Positions 15,204-22,319 of a DNA stretch of 25,449 nucleotides are shown here, piece by piece. A model generated the notes under the pieces. That model was not told where the DNA came from and did not search any database. It was given only the letters and a program-made list of their open reading frames with translations. The DNA comes from Gammaproteobacteria bacterium (GTDB lineage Bacteria; Pseudomonadota; Gammaproteobacteria; Steroidobacterales; Steroidobacteraceae): NCBI GenBank assembly GCA_030039615.1, contig JASHVF010000332.1, positions 1 to 25,449 on the forward strand. Reading direction: 5' to 3'. The translations under genes were made by a program, and so were the position numbers. Positions within the stretch are counted from its first letter, which is position 1; each line of letters opens with the position of its first letter.

Positions 15204-16123
15204 CGGCGGATCCCGTAGCAGAACGGGTCGCGCTCATCGAGCAGCAAGGTTGCCTCCGCGTTCACGAAGGCGCTGCCGCGGATCGTCGGCACGATGCGCT
15301 CGCCGCTCTTGCGGTAACTGCTGCGGAAGGCGCTGCCGATGATGCTCTCCTGCACCCACTCGGCGCCCTCGGCGAGCTTGCCGTCCGCCGCGAGGCAGGC
15401 GAGCTTGGCGCTGGTGCCGGTACCGCACGGCGAGCGGTCGTAAGCGAGCCCGGGGCAAAGGACGAAATTGCGCGCGTTGGCGCCCGCGAGCTGCGGCGGC
15501 CCGATGAGCTCGACGTGGTCGACTTCCGGGTGACCCTGCGCGTTCAGGGCGGTGCGTACCCGTGCGCAGTAATCGGTGAGGGCGTTGACGTTGGCGAGCG
15601 TCAGGTCCCGGCCGTGCGACTCGATGAGGTAGAACCAGTTGCCGCCCCAGGCGATGTCGCCGCTCACGCTGCCGATGCCCGGAACCTCGACGCGCACTGC
15701 GCGCGCGGCGCGATGGCTCGGCACGTTGGTGACCGACACCGAGGAATCCTCGTGCAGCGTCACGCTCACCACCCCGACCGGGGTCTCGATGCGATGCTCG
15801 CCCGGGCCGATGCGGCCGAGGTATTTGAGGGTGACCGCGAGTCCGATGGTCCCGTGGCCGCACATGCCGAGGTAGCCGGCGTTGTTGAAATAGATGACGC
15901 CGGCGGCGCAGGACGGATCGACGGGCGGGACCAGCCAGGCGCCGACGACCGCGTCCGAGCCGCGCGGCTCGTTCACCACGGCCGAGCGAAAGCCGTCATA
16001 GCGGTCGCGCAGCAGCGCGAGGCGCGCACTCAAGGGCCCGTCGCCGAGGTCGGGGCCGCCCTCCACCACCACACGGGTCGGCTCGCCGCCGGTGTGGGAG
16101 TCGACGATCCGGATGCGGTTCAT
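15200..16123 (-). CDS. 4-hydroxyproline 2-epimerase (proline racemase family)
   Basis: This cofactor-free enzyme converts trans-4-hydroxy-L-proline to cis-4-hydroxy-D-proline using two cysteines as acid and base. Both are present: Cys88 in GMCGHG and Cys233 in SPCGTGTSAK. That argues against the trans-3-hydroxyproline dehydratase subgroup, which lacks one of them. The N-terminus RIVDSHTGGEPTRVV is the family opening. The length of 307 residues is close to known epimerases. The ATGA overlap with the upstream deaminase gene indicates tight coupling, and the neighbour supports hydroxyproline over proline as the substrate. Proline racemase remains a less likely alternative. Confidence 0.9.
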   Translation of the reverse strand: MNRIRIVDSHTGGEPTRVVVEGGPDLGDGPLSARLALLRDRYDGFRSAVVNEPRGSDAVVGAWLVPPVDPSCAAGVIYFNNAGYLGMCGHGTIGLAVTLKYLGRIGPGEHRIETPVGVVSVTLHEDSSVSVTNVPSHRAARAVRVEVPGIGSVSGDIAWGGNWFYLIESHGRDLTLANVNALTDYCARVRTALNAQGHPEVDHVELIGPPQLAGANARNFVLCPGLAYDRSPCGTGTSAKLACLAADGKLAEGAEWVQESIIGSAFRSSYRKSGERIVPTIRGSAFVNAEATLLLDERDPFCYGIRR

Positions 16124-17025
16124 GCCGGGCGGGTGGCGCGCGCCCTCTCGACCAGCGCGGTGACGTATGCGCGGCGCGCGCCGGCGAGCGGCAGACGCGG
16201 CGCCCGCACGCGCTCCGAGCCGCGGCCGAGCAGCTGCTCGGCGAGCTTGATCGACTGCACCAGGTCGTGCTCGGCGTCGAGGTGCAGCAGCGGCATGAAC
16301 CAGCGGTAGATGCGGCGCGCGCGCTCCAGGTCGCCGGCCGTGAGGGCCGCGAACAGCGCCAGCGACTCGGCCGGAAAGACGTTGGTGAGTCCGGAGACCC
16401 AGCCGCGCGCACCGAGCGTCACCGACTCGAACACCACGTCATCGAGCCCCGCGAACAGCACGAAGCGCTCGCCGAAGGCGTTATAGAGGTCGGTGAAGCG
16501 GCGCGGGTCGGGGGCCGACTCCTTGATGGAGACGATGTTCGGCACCTCGGCGAGGCGCTCGAGCGTCGGCAGCTCGATGTTGACCCGGTAGGCCGGCGGA
16601 TTGTTGTAGAGCATGATCGGCAGCGCGGTGGCTGCCGCCACCGTGCGGAAGTGGTGCTCGAGCTCGGCCGCGGTCGGCACGTAGACCATGCCCGGCAGCA
16701 CCATGAAGCCGCTTGCGCCGAGGCGCTCGGCATCGCGCACGAAGGTGACCGCACTCGCGGTGGTGAATTCCGAGACGCCGGCGATCACCGGAACGCGCCC
16801 CTCGCTCACCTCGACGGCGGCGCGCACCACCTGGCGCTTCTCGGCGGCCGAGAGCGAGTTGCCCTCCCCGACCGTGCCGATGAGCACCAGTCCGTGCACC
16901 CCGTCGCGCAGCAGCGCCGCCTGCACTTTCTGGGTGGCGGGGAGATCCAGCTCGAAGGCCTCGTCGAACTGGCTGGTGGCCGCCGGGAATACCCCGGACC
17001 AATCGCACTTGAGATGGGCTGGCAT
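16120..17025 (-). CDS. DapA-family lyase, probable 1-pyrroline-4-hydroxy-2-carboxylate deaminase
   Basis: This 301-residue class I aldolase-type (beta/alpha)8 protein has the DapA/NAL family residues: GTVGEGNSL (50-58, the phosphate/carboxylate-binding loop), Tyr140 in LYNNP and the Schiff-base Lys168 in VSIKES. Next to a hydroxyproline epimerase and a GntR regulator, members of this family usually deaminate 1-pyrroline-4-hydroxy-2-carboxylate to alpha-ketoglutarate semialdehyde. From sequence alone it could be another DapA-family lyase. It is first in the operon and overlaps the epimerase by 4 nt. A palindromic GntR-type site ends 7 nt before the ATG, and no ribosome-binding site is visible, so the mRNA may be leaderless here too. 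Confidence 0.86.
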   Translation of the reverse strand: MPAHLKCDWSGVFPAATSQFDEAFELDLPATQKVQAALLRDGVHGLVLIGTVGEGNSLSAAEKRQVVRAAVEVSEGRVPVIAGVSEFTTASAVTFVRDAERLGASGFMVLPGMVYVPTAAELEHHFRTVAAATALPIMLYNNPPAYRVNIELPTLERLAEVPNIVSIKESAPDPRRFTDLYNAFGERFVLFAGLDDVVFESVTLGARGWVSGLTNVFPAESLALFAALTAGDLERARRIYRWFMPLLHLDAEHDLVQSIKLAEQLLGRGSERVRAPRLPLAGARRAYVTALVERARATRPA

Positions 17026-17031
17026 GGAGCG

Positions 17032-17045
17032 GATCGTATACGATC
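17032..17045. promoter_or_regulatory. GntR/FCD-type operator palindrome
   Basis: GATCGTATACGATC is a perfect 14-bp palindrome. Its core T-C-G-TAT-A-C-G-A fits the TnGTnnACnA pattern typical of FCD-type GntR regulators. It lies 7 bp before the DapA-family gene (minus) and 33 bp before the VOC gene (plus). It overlaps possible -10 elements (TACGAT on the minus strand), so binding would block transcription. The GntR gene two cistrons downstream is the likely ligand protein. Confidence 0.7.
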
Positions 17046-17077
17046 TACGAATTGCCGCTCAACACGAGGACAGCTGC

Positions 17078-17509
17078 GTGGCGCTCACCCCGTTCCATGT
17101 CGCGCTCCAGGTGCGGGACATCGCCGAGGCGCGCCGTTTCTACGGCGGCGTGCTCGGCTGCGCCGAAGGCCGCAGCGATCGCGACTGGGTCGACTTCGAT
17201 CTCTACGGCCACCAGCTGGTGTGCCACCTCAACCCGCGCCTCGGCCGCGACGGGCGCATCACCTCGCACTTCAACCCCGTGGACGGCCACGGCGTGCCGG
17301 TGCCGCACTGCGGCGTGGTGCTCGAGAGCGCGCAGTGGCGCGAGCTCGCCGCGCGCCTCAGGGAACACGAGGTGGAATGGGTGATCGAGCCGGGCACCCG
17401 CTTCGCCGGTTTGCCCGGCGAGCAGTCCACGCTCTTCATCCTCGACCCGTCCGGCAACGCGCTCGAGTTCAAGTCCTTCAAGGATCTCGGACAGCTGTTC
17501 GCGCGTTAG
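17078..17509 (+). CDS. VOC-family protein (glyoxalase/dioxygenase fold)
   Basis: The 143-residue product starts at a GTG, well supported by a GAGGA ribosome-binding site at 17066-17070, 7 nt upstream. Two beta-alpha-beta-beta-beta modules of the vicinal-oxygen-chelate fold are visible. The first opens with PFHVALQVRDIAEARRFY (metal His), and the second has PHCGVVLESAQW. The end, TLFILDPSGNALEFKSFK, carries the canonical metal-binding Glu. Such proteins are metal-dependent lyases, isomerases or dioxygenases, or antibiotic-binding proteins; the substrate here is unknown. It is divergent from the hydroxyproline operon and shares the GntR-type palindrome, which suggests co-regulation. Its 3' end faces the M28 peptidase gene across a hairpin. 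Confidence 0.87.
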   Translation: MALTPFHVALQVRDIAEARRFYGGVLGCAEGRSDRDWVDFDLYGHQLVCHLNPRLGRDGRITSHFNPVDGHGVPVPHCGVVLESAQWRELAARLREHEVEWVIEPGTRFAGLPGEQSTLFILDPSGNALEFKSFKDLGQLFAR

Positions 17510-17519
17510 CCGCCCCCGG

Positions 17520-17545
17520 CGCAGGCGGCAAAAGCGCCGCCGGCG
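17520..17545. terminator. Hairpin between convergent genes
   Basis: GGCGGC (17524-17529) and GCCGCC (17536-17541) pair around the loop AAAAGC. The stem extends by three more pairs beyond one A/G mismatch. It lies between the VOC stop (17509) and the M28 peptidase stop (17555) and could end transcription from either side. No U-tract follows on either strand, so it is not a textbook rho-independent terminator. Confidence 0.4.
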
Positions 17546-17554
17546 ACTCTTGGC

Positions 17555-19888
17555 CTAATGCAGCAGCGCGGTCGCCGCATCGATCGCGTCACAGTAACGA
17601 GCGAGCACGGCCGCGCTGATCGGAATGTAGGCCGCGGCCTCGTCCCAGCGGTTGCCGTCGACCGCCTCGCGCACGCCGGGCAGCGTCTTCACTCCGTAGC
17701 CGGTCAGCATGCCGGGGGCGTAGACGAAGTGACGGTACCACGCCCGCCCGGGCAGGCCCTGCTCCTCGGTGAGCTTCTGCTCCATGCCCTGCAGCAGCGC
17801 GTTGAGGCGTGCGCGGCGCGTGGCATCGGGCTTGAGCTCGCCGGCGAGCAGCCGGGCGTACGCCGCGTCGTAGGCGTGCGCGCTCGCCTTGAGGCGCGCG
17901 ACCACTGCATCGAGCGGGCCGAAGTCGAGCTGCGGCACGGGCGCTTCGCGCGCCGGCGGCGCGACCACCCGGGTGGGATCGGCGGCCAGTCCGAAGGCAT
18001 TCTGGTCGAGGAGCCTCGCGAGCTCGGCGCTCTTGCGCCGCCGCTCGTCGGTGGCGTGATGCAGCTCCTCCGCGTAGGCGCCGATGGTGTCGGCGAACCC
18101 GGCGAACTCGAACGGCAGCACGTCCGCATCCGCCATGCGCAGGATCACGTGCCCCACGGTCTCGGCCTCGACCACGCCGTAGGCGAAGCTCGGGTCTCCG
18201 AAGCGCACGTAGTGATCGAAGGAGTCGTAACTCGAATGATAGACGCCGGCCTGGTCGTCCTCGCCGTGGTACTCGATGCTGAGACTCGTGAGGCCGAGGT
18301 GCTGCAGGAACGGCGTGTAGTCCGAGCCCGAGCCGAGCGCACGGATCGGCAGGTCGCCGCCCGCGGCCGCAAGCCTCGCCTCGCGCCGCGCTTCATCCGC
18401 ATCCTCGTCCTCCGCGGGCGAGCGCGCGTAGCCCTCCGCGAGCATGCGTGCCCGCAGCCGTGCCTGGGTGCTCACCCCGGTCTCCGGATCCTGCACCGTG
18501 CCCGCCACCTGGTTGACGAGGTGCTGCAGGGCGTGACTGCCGCCGGCGGCGAGGAAGCCGCGCGCGTTGCTGTCGGAGTTGAGATAGAGCACCGCCCTCG
18601 CCGCAAGCTCCGCGGCGTGCTGTTCGGCCCATTCGGTCGAGCCGAGCAGGCCCGGCTCCTCGCCGTCCCAGCTCGCGTACACCAGCGTGCGCTGCGGCCG
18701 CCAGCCGCTCTTGACCAGCTGGCCGATGGCCTTTGCCTCGGCCAGCATGGCGACCTGTCCCGAGAGCGGATCCCAGGCGCCGAACACCCAGCCGTCGCGG
18801 TGATTACCGCGCACCACCCATTCATTCGGGCTGTCGCGACCCGGGATGCGCGCGATGACGTCGTAGAGGGGCTTCAGACCCCAGTCCGAGGTGATCGAGA
18901 GGTGCACCTTCGCGGGCCCGGGACCGATGTGATAGGTCACCGGCAGGGAGCCGCGCCATGCGGCGGGTGCCACCCGTCCGCCGAGTGCGGCGAGCAACGG
19001 CTGCGCGTCGGCGTAGGAGATCGGCATCACTGGTATCTTGAGAATCGTTTTCGCATCGGCGATCGCGAGGCGCCTGGCGTCCTTGGTCGCGCCGACCCCC
19101 GGGGTGAGCGGATCGCCGCTGTAGAGGGTGACGTCGAGCACCGAGCCGCGCTGCACACCTTCCGGTGGGCGCCAGCCCCCCTTGGGATAGACGTCACCCT
19201 GCGCATAACCGTCCTCGTGCGGATCGGAATAAATGAGGCAGCCGATCGCGCCATGCTCCCACGCGAGCTTGGGCTTCAAGCCGCGCCAGCCGGATCCGTA
19301 GCGCGCGATGACGATCTTGCCCTTGACGTCGACGCCGCGGCGCGCGAGCTCCAGGTAGTCCTTCGGCATGCCGTAGTTGACGTACACCAGCTCGGCGGTC
19401 ACATCGCCGTCGGCGCCGTAGACGTTGTAGGGCGGCATGATGCCGGCGGCCGCCGAGGTCGCATCGCCCTCGACCGGCGGCTCGGCGAGGCTCGCCTTGA
19501 AGTAGCCCGGCGCCACGAGCTCGAGGCTGTGCTGCCTGAGCGTCGGATAGAGGACGTCGAACACCTCGATCTGCGCCTGCCAGCCCCACTGCCGGAAGAG
19601 GTCGCGCACGAACTCGGCGTTCGCCTTGTCGTGCGGCGAACCCACCTGGTTGGGCGCGGAGGCTAGATTCTTCAGCCAGGCCCGCAGATCCGCGGCATTG
19701 AGCGCGCCGTCGAAACGCTGCTCGGCGGACAGCTCCGCGGGGGCCTGCTGTGCCGTGAAGCCGAACAGCGTCGGGCCCGGCTCGCCGGCAGCGGAGGCCG
19801 CGGCCAATGGAGTGAGCACCGCTGCGAGAGTGATCCAGGCACGCGTACGCGCGGCGCAGCGGCGGCGCAAGCTTCGACCAGTGTGCAT
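17555..19888 (-). CDS. Secreted M28 metallopeptidase, glutamate carboxypeptidase II-like
   Basis: The 777-residue product is a bacterial relative of glutamate carboxypeptidase II (PSMA/NAALADase), which removes C-terminal acidic residues from peptides. It begins with a signal peptide (hydrophobic 18-33, cleavage near ASAAGEP). A protease-associated domain lies roughly at 150-335. The M28 domain has the full co-catalytic two-zinc set: His363 and Asp373 (GNHRDGWVFGAWDP), catalytic Glu410 with ligand Glu411 (WDGEEPG), Asp439 (LNSDSNARG) and His551 (VYHSSYDSF). The last 120 or so residues form the transferrin-receptor-like dimerisation domain. AAAGGA, 8 nt before the ATG, is a strong ribosome-binding site. 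It is monocistronic. The substrate is unknown; the glutamate preference of PSMA should not be assumed. Confidence 0.93.
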   Translation of the reverse strand: MHTGRSLRRRCAARTRAWITLAAVLTPLAAASAAGEPGPTLFGFTAQQAPAELSAEQRFDGALNAADLRAWLKNLASAPNQVGSPHDKANAEFVRDLFRQWGWQAQIEVFDVLYPTLRQHSLELVAPGYFKASLAEPPVEGDATSAAAGIMPPYNVYGADGDVTAELVYVNYGMPKDYLELARRGVDVKGKIVIARYGSGWRGLKPKLAWEHGAIGCLIYSDPHEDGYAQGDVYPKGGWRPPEGVQRGSVLDVTLYSGDPLTPGVGATKDARRLAIADAKTILKIPVMPISYADAQPLLAALGGRVAPAAWRGSLPVTYHIGPGPAKVHLSITSDWGLKPLYDVIARIPGRDSPNEWVVRGNHRDGWVFGAWDPLSGQVAMLAEAKAIGQLVKSGWRPQRTLVYASWDGEEPGLLGSTEWAEQHAAELAARAVLYLNSDSNARGFLAAGGSHALQHLVNQVAGTVQDPETGVSTQARLRARMLAEGYARSPAEDEDADEARREARLAAAGGDLPIRALGSGSDYTPFLQHLGLTSLSIEYHGEDDQAGVYHSSYDSFDHYVRFGDPSFAYGVVEAETVGHVILRMADADVLPFEFAGFADTIGAYAEELHHATDERRRKSAELARLLDQNAFGLAADPTRVVAPPAREAPVPQLDFGPLDAVVARLKASAHAYDAAYARLLAGELKPDATRRARLNALLQGMEQKLTEEQGLPGRAWYRHFVYAPGMLTGYGVKTLPGVREAVDGNRWDEAAAYIPISAAVLARYCDAIDAATALLH

Positions 19889-19954
19889 CTCGAGAGTCCT
19901 TTTTGTTGGTGCGGGCTGTCTCAGGCGAAGGGCGATGATAGCCCGCGCGCATCC

Positions 19955-20875
19955 CTAGCTGCGCAGGCCGTGCGCAGCCTGCGACGCGAGCGAGAGCGCC
20001 CCGAGAGGACCCGCCAGGCTGCCGAGCCCGGGCGGCGCGATGAACTCATCCATGCCGTCCTCGAGCTGCGGCAGCGCGAGATAACCCCCGAGACTCGCGC
20101 GCAGCGCCGCGCGGATGCGCGGCAGGAGGCCCGGCTGCGCGAGCGCCACGCCGCCGCCGATCAGGATCCGCTGTGGCGCGAAGGTCAGAGTGAGCGTGTG
20201 CGCAAGTTGCGCCAGCGCCGCGGCGACACCGTCCCACACCGGACTGTCCGCGGGGAGCTCCGCGGGCGCGATCCCGCTGCGCGCTTCGATCGCGGGCCCC
20301 GAGGCGAGTCCCTCGAGACAGTCACCGTGAAAGCGGCAGCTGCCGGGCCAGCGATCCTCTGCCGGGCGGGCAATGCGGATGTGCCCGAGCTCGGGGTGGT
20401 GTCCGCCGATCAATGGCTGGCCGCCCGCGATGAGTCCCACCCCGACGCCGGTGCCGACCGTGACGTAGGCGTAGTCGCGCAAGTCCCGCGCCGCACCCCA
20501 GCGGCCTTCGGCGAGGGCAGCCGCGATCACATCCGTCGAGAGGCCGACCGGCTCGGCAAAGCGCTGCGCAAAGAATCCGCGCACGTCCACGCCGCTCCAG
20601 CCTTCCTTGGGGGTGCGCTCGATGCGGCCGTAGCCGGCGCAGCCGCGGCGCAGCTCGAGCGGGCCGAAGGAGGCGAGGCCGATGGCGGCGAACGGCCCGT
20701 GCGCGGCGCGCAGATCGCCGAGCGCCTGCGCGAGGCGCGTCAGCGTCGCGTTCGCATCCGACAGCGTGGGCAGCGACACGCGGCCACGGATGTCCGCGGG
20801 GCCGGTGCCGACGAGACACACGCACTTCGTGCCGCCGAGCTCGACGCCGGCGAGCAGCGCTGCTTCGGTCGCCAT
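19955..20875 (-). CDS. ROK-family sugar kinase, probable fructokinase
   Basis: This 306-residue ROK kinase phosphorylates a hexose with ATP. The ATP-binding motif is GVELGGTK (10-17), with Glu where many ROK proteins have Asp, as is common in the fructokinase branch. The catalytic Asp is in STDVIAAA (Asp115). The zinc-binding segment is present in its fructokinase form: HHPELGH, then GSCRFHGDCLEGLASGPA (Cys180, His183, Cys186). The GTGVGVGLI phosphate loop is at 141-149. Fructokinase is favoured over glucokinase because of the zinc-site spacing, but this is not certain. It stands alone after the M28 gene, 66 nt away on the same strand, and is divergent from the pilus operon. A TATATT hexamer lies 6 nt before the ATG with no ribosome-binding site between. 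Confidence 0.9.
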   Translation of the reverse strand: MATEAALLAGVELGGTKCVCLVGTGPADIRGRVSLPTLSDANATLTRLAQALGDLRAAHGPFAAIGLASFGPLELRRGCAGYGRIERTPKEGWSGVDVRGFFAQRFAEPVGLSTDVIAAALAEGRWGAARDLRDYAYVTVGTGVGVGLIAGGQPLIGGHHPELGHIRIARPAEDRWPGSCRFHGDCLEGLASGPAIEARSGIAPAELPADSPVWDGVAAALAQLAHTLTLTFAPQRILIGGGVALAQPGLLPRIRAALRASLGGYLALPQLEDGMDEFIAPPGLGSLAGPLGALSLASQAAHGLRS

Positions 20876-20881
20876 CGCCGG

Positions 20882-20887
20882 AATATA
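20882..20887 (-). promoter_or_regulatory. -10 element of the ROK kinase promoter (probable leaderless start)
   Basis: On the minus strand this reads TATATT (5 of 6 consensus), followed by CCGGCG and the ATG at 20875. The predicted start site coincides with the ATG. A partial -35 (ATGACG) lies 19 bp upstream. Confidence 0.5.
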
Positions 20888-21035
20888 TAAGAATCGCCAT
20901 CGCGGCCGTCATTATGTTCGCCGGCCGTGCCGGTCCCTCGCCCTCCCTCCCTCAAGAAACCTCCGCCGCGGACGATAACGACTGGGACCGCTCAAGCGCA
21001 GTCGTCCGAAGCTGCGTTCACGGATCGAGGGCACG

Positions 21036-21569
21036 ATGGTCTCACTCAAGGGCCGGAGAGATTTCAGGGCACGGCTGCTCGCGGGCGGCCTCGCGGCGGG
21101 ACTGCTGACGGCGAGCCACGGCAGTGCGGCCGGCACCGCCGAGGCAGCCCTGGCGGTCTCCGTGACGGTGTCTGCGACCTGCTCCGTGGCCGCCAACCCG
21201 CTCCTCTTCGGCAGCTACTTTCCGGGCGGCGGCAGCCTCAACGCGAACACCACGCTGCTGGTGCGCTGCTCGCGCGGCGCGCCCTTCACGGTCGCGATGG
21301 ATGCCGGCGGCGGCGGCAGCCTGCTGGCGCGCCTCATGACGCTCGGCGCCTCGAGTCTGCAGTACAACCTCTACACCACCGCGGCGCGTACCAGCGTGTG
21401 GGGCGACGGCACGGCCGGCTCCGCGCTGGTGACCGGTACCGGCAAAGGACTCGCAAACAACGAGGCGATCACCGAGACCGTCTTCGGCGAGCTGCCCGAC
21501 AGCGCCGCCAACCAGCTGCTCGCCCCCGGCACCTACAGCGATACGATCCGGGTCACCGTCAGTTATTGA
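21036..21569 (+). CDS. Csu-type pilus subunit (spore coat protein U domain), first copy
   Basis: The 177-residue secreted protein has a signal peptide (about 1-32, RARLLAGGLAAGLLTASHGS) and a spore-coat-U (SCPU) domain, the fold of subunits in archaic Csu-type chaperone-usher pili. The two cysteines of the family disulphide are Cys49 (SATCSV) and Cys78 (VRCSRG). The signature block LQYNLYTTA...SVWGDGT is clear, and the end PGTYSDTIRVTVSY is the conserved C-terminal strand. GAGGG a few bases before the ATG serves as ribosome-binding site. It is first in the pilus cluster, 231 nt before a paralogue. A hairpin in that gap could change relative expression. It is likely a minor subunit or adaptor, by analogy only. 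Confidence 0.92.
   Translation: MVSLKGRRDFRARLLAGGLAAGLLTASHGSAAGTAEAALAVSVTVSATCSVAANPLLFGSYFPGGGSLNANTTLLVRCSRGAPFTVAMDAGGGGSLLARLMTLGASSLQYNLYTTAARTSVWGDGTAGSALVTGTGKGLANNEAITETVFGELPDSAANQLLAPGTYSDTIRVTVSY
21360..21377 (+). repeat. Identical 18-mer shared by the two SCPU genes (copy 1)
   Basis: The same 18 bases occur at 22110-22127, exactly 750 bp away. A second identical 18-mer, including GTGTGGGGCGACGGCAC, occurs at 21395-21412 and 22145-22162 with the same 750-bp offset. They encode QYNLYT and VWGDGT, the most conserved parts of the domain, and probably reflect paralogy under selection rather than a mobile repeat. Confidence 0.7.
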
Positions 21570-21800
21570 ACGGTCGTTCTGCGACTGAGACCTGGCGCAC
21601 ACTCCGCGCCCGGGGCGGCGCGCTGCTTCGCCCGCGGAGCTTCGACCGGTTCTCAGATACGTAGTGCCCGCAGCTCGCGGGTCCCGGAAGTGGGACATAT
21701 GTCCGCAAGCCGCTAGCGCTTTTCCCGCAAGATCGCTGTCAACAAGCCGGCAACGGAATGCCGCACTGGTTCGTAATTCCACTAAACGTTCGGGAGTTTT
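21570..21800 (+). other. Gap between SCPU genes with hairpin and operator-like palindrome
   Basis: This 231-bp spacer contains a 7-bp inverted repeat, CTCCGCG (21602-21608) with CGCGGAG (21633-21639), which could act as a weak attenuator. It also holds a perfect 12-bp palindrome, GGACATATGTCC (21693-21704), about 100 bp before the second SCPU gene. GGGAG at 21792-21796 is the ribosome-binding site of that gene. No -10/-35 pair is convincing. The second gene may have its own promoter here. Confidence 0.45.
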
Positions 21801-22313
21801 ATGCGTAATTTTATTGCCTGCATCAGCGCGGGCGTGTTGCTGGCTACTGCCGGCGCCGTCCAGGCCGCCAATCCGGCCACCACCAATCTGGGCGTCTCGG
21901 CGACGGTGCTCAAGAACTGCACCGTGACCGTGCCCCTCGCGGTGGCGTTCAACAACTACACGCCGACTGCCGGCACCGTCTCGGCCAACGGCACGATCAA
22001 CGTGAACTGCACCAAGAGCACCACCTTCACGGTCTCCCTCAACAAGGGCTCGACCGCCGGTGGCACGATCGCGCAGCGCCTGATGAGCGACGGCGCGGGC
22101 GACACCCTGCAGTACAACCTCTACACCTCGGCCACTTTCGCCACCGTGTGGGGCGACGGCACCGGTACCTCGGTGACCCAGGGCGGAACCGGCGCGGGCA
22201 TGGGTACGGCGGTCGCGATGACCGTCTACGGCAACCTGCCGGACAACACCACCAACCAGGCAGCGGCGCCCAACAACTACACCGACACGGTCACCGTCAG
22301 CGTCGCCTACTAA
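21801..22313 (+). CDS. Csu-type pilus subunit (spore coat protein U domain), second copy
   Basis: The 170-residue secreted SCPU-domain protein has a signal peptide MRNFIACISAGVLLATAGAVQA, cleaved after QA. The disulphide cysteines are Cys40 (LKNCTV) and Cys70 (VNCTKS). The motifs LQYNLYTSA and TVWGDGT match the upstream paralogue, and the end NNYTDTVTVSVAY is the C-terminal strand used in donor-strand exchange. It is rich in Thr, Asn and Gly with no Lys-rich stretches, as expected for the major stacked subunit. The 5' end of the gene is AT-richer than its surroundings, and GGGAG stands 4 nt before the ATG, both favouring high translation. It is followed 6 nt later by the chaperone. The major-subunit role is inferred. 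Confidence 0.92.
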   Translation: MRNFIACISAGVLLATAGAVQAANPATTNLGVSATVLKNCTVTVPLAVAFNNYTPTAGTVSANGTINVNCTKSTTFTVSLNKGSTAGGTIAQRLMSDGAGDTLQYNLYTSATFATVWGDGTGTSVTQGGTGAGMGTAVAMTVYGNLPDNTTNQAAAPNNYTDTVTVSVAY

Positions 22314-22319
22314 CGCGAA

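Noticed and set aside
17558..19666. 702-codon plus-strand open frame opposite the M28 peptidase
   Set aside because: No recognisable domain; it mirrors a gene with all catalytic residues intact.
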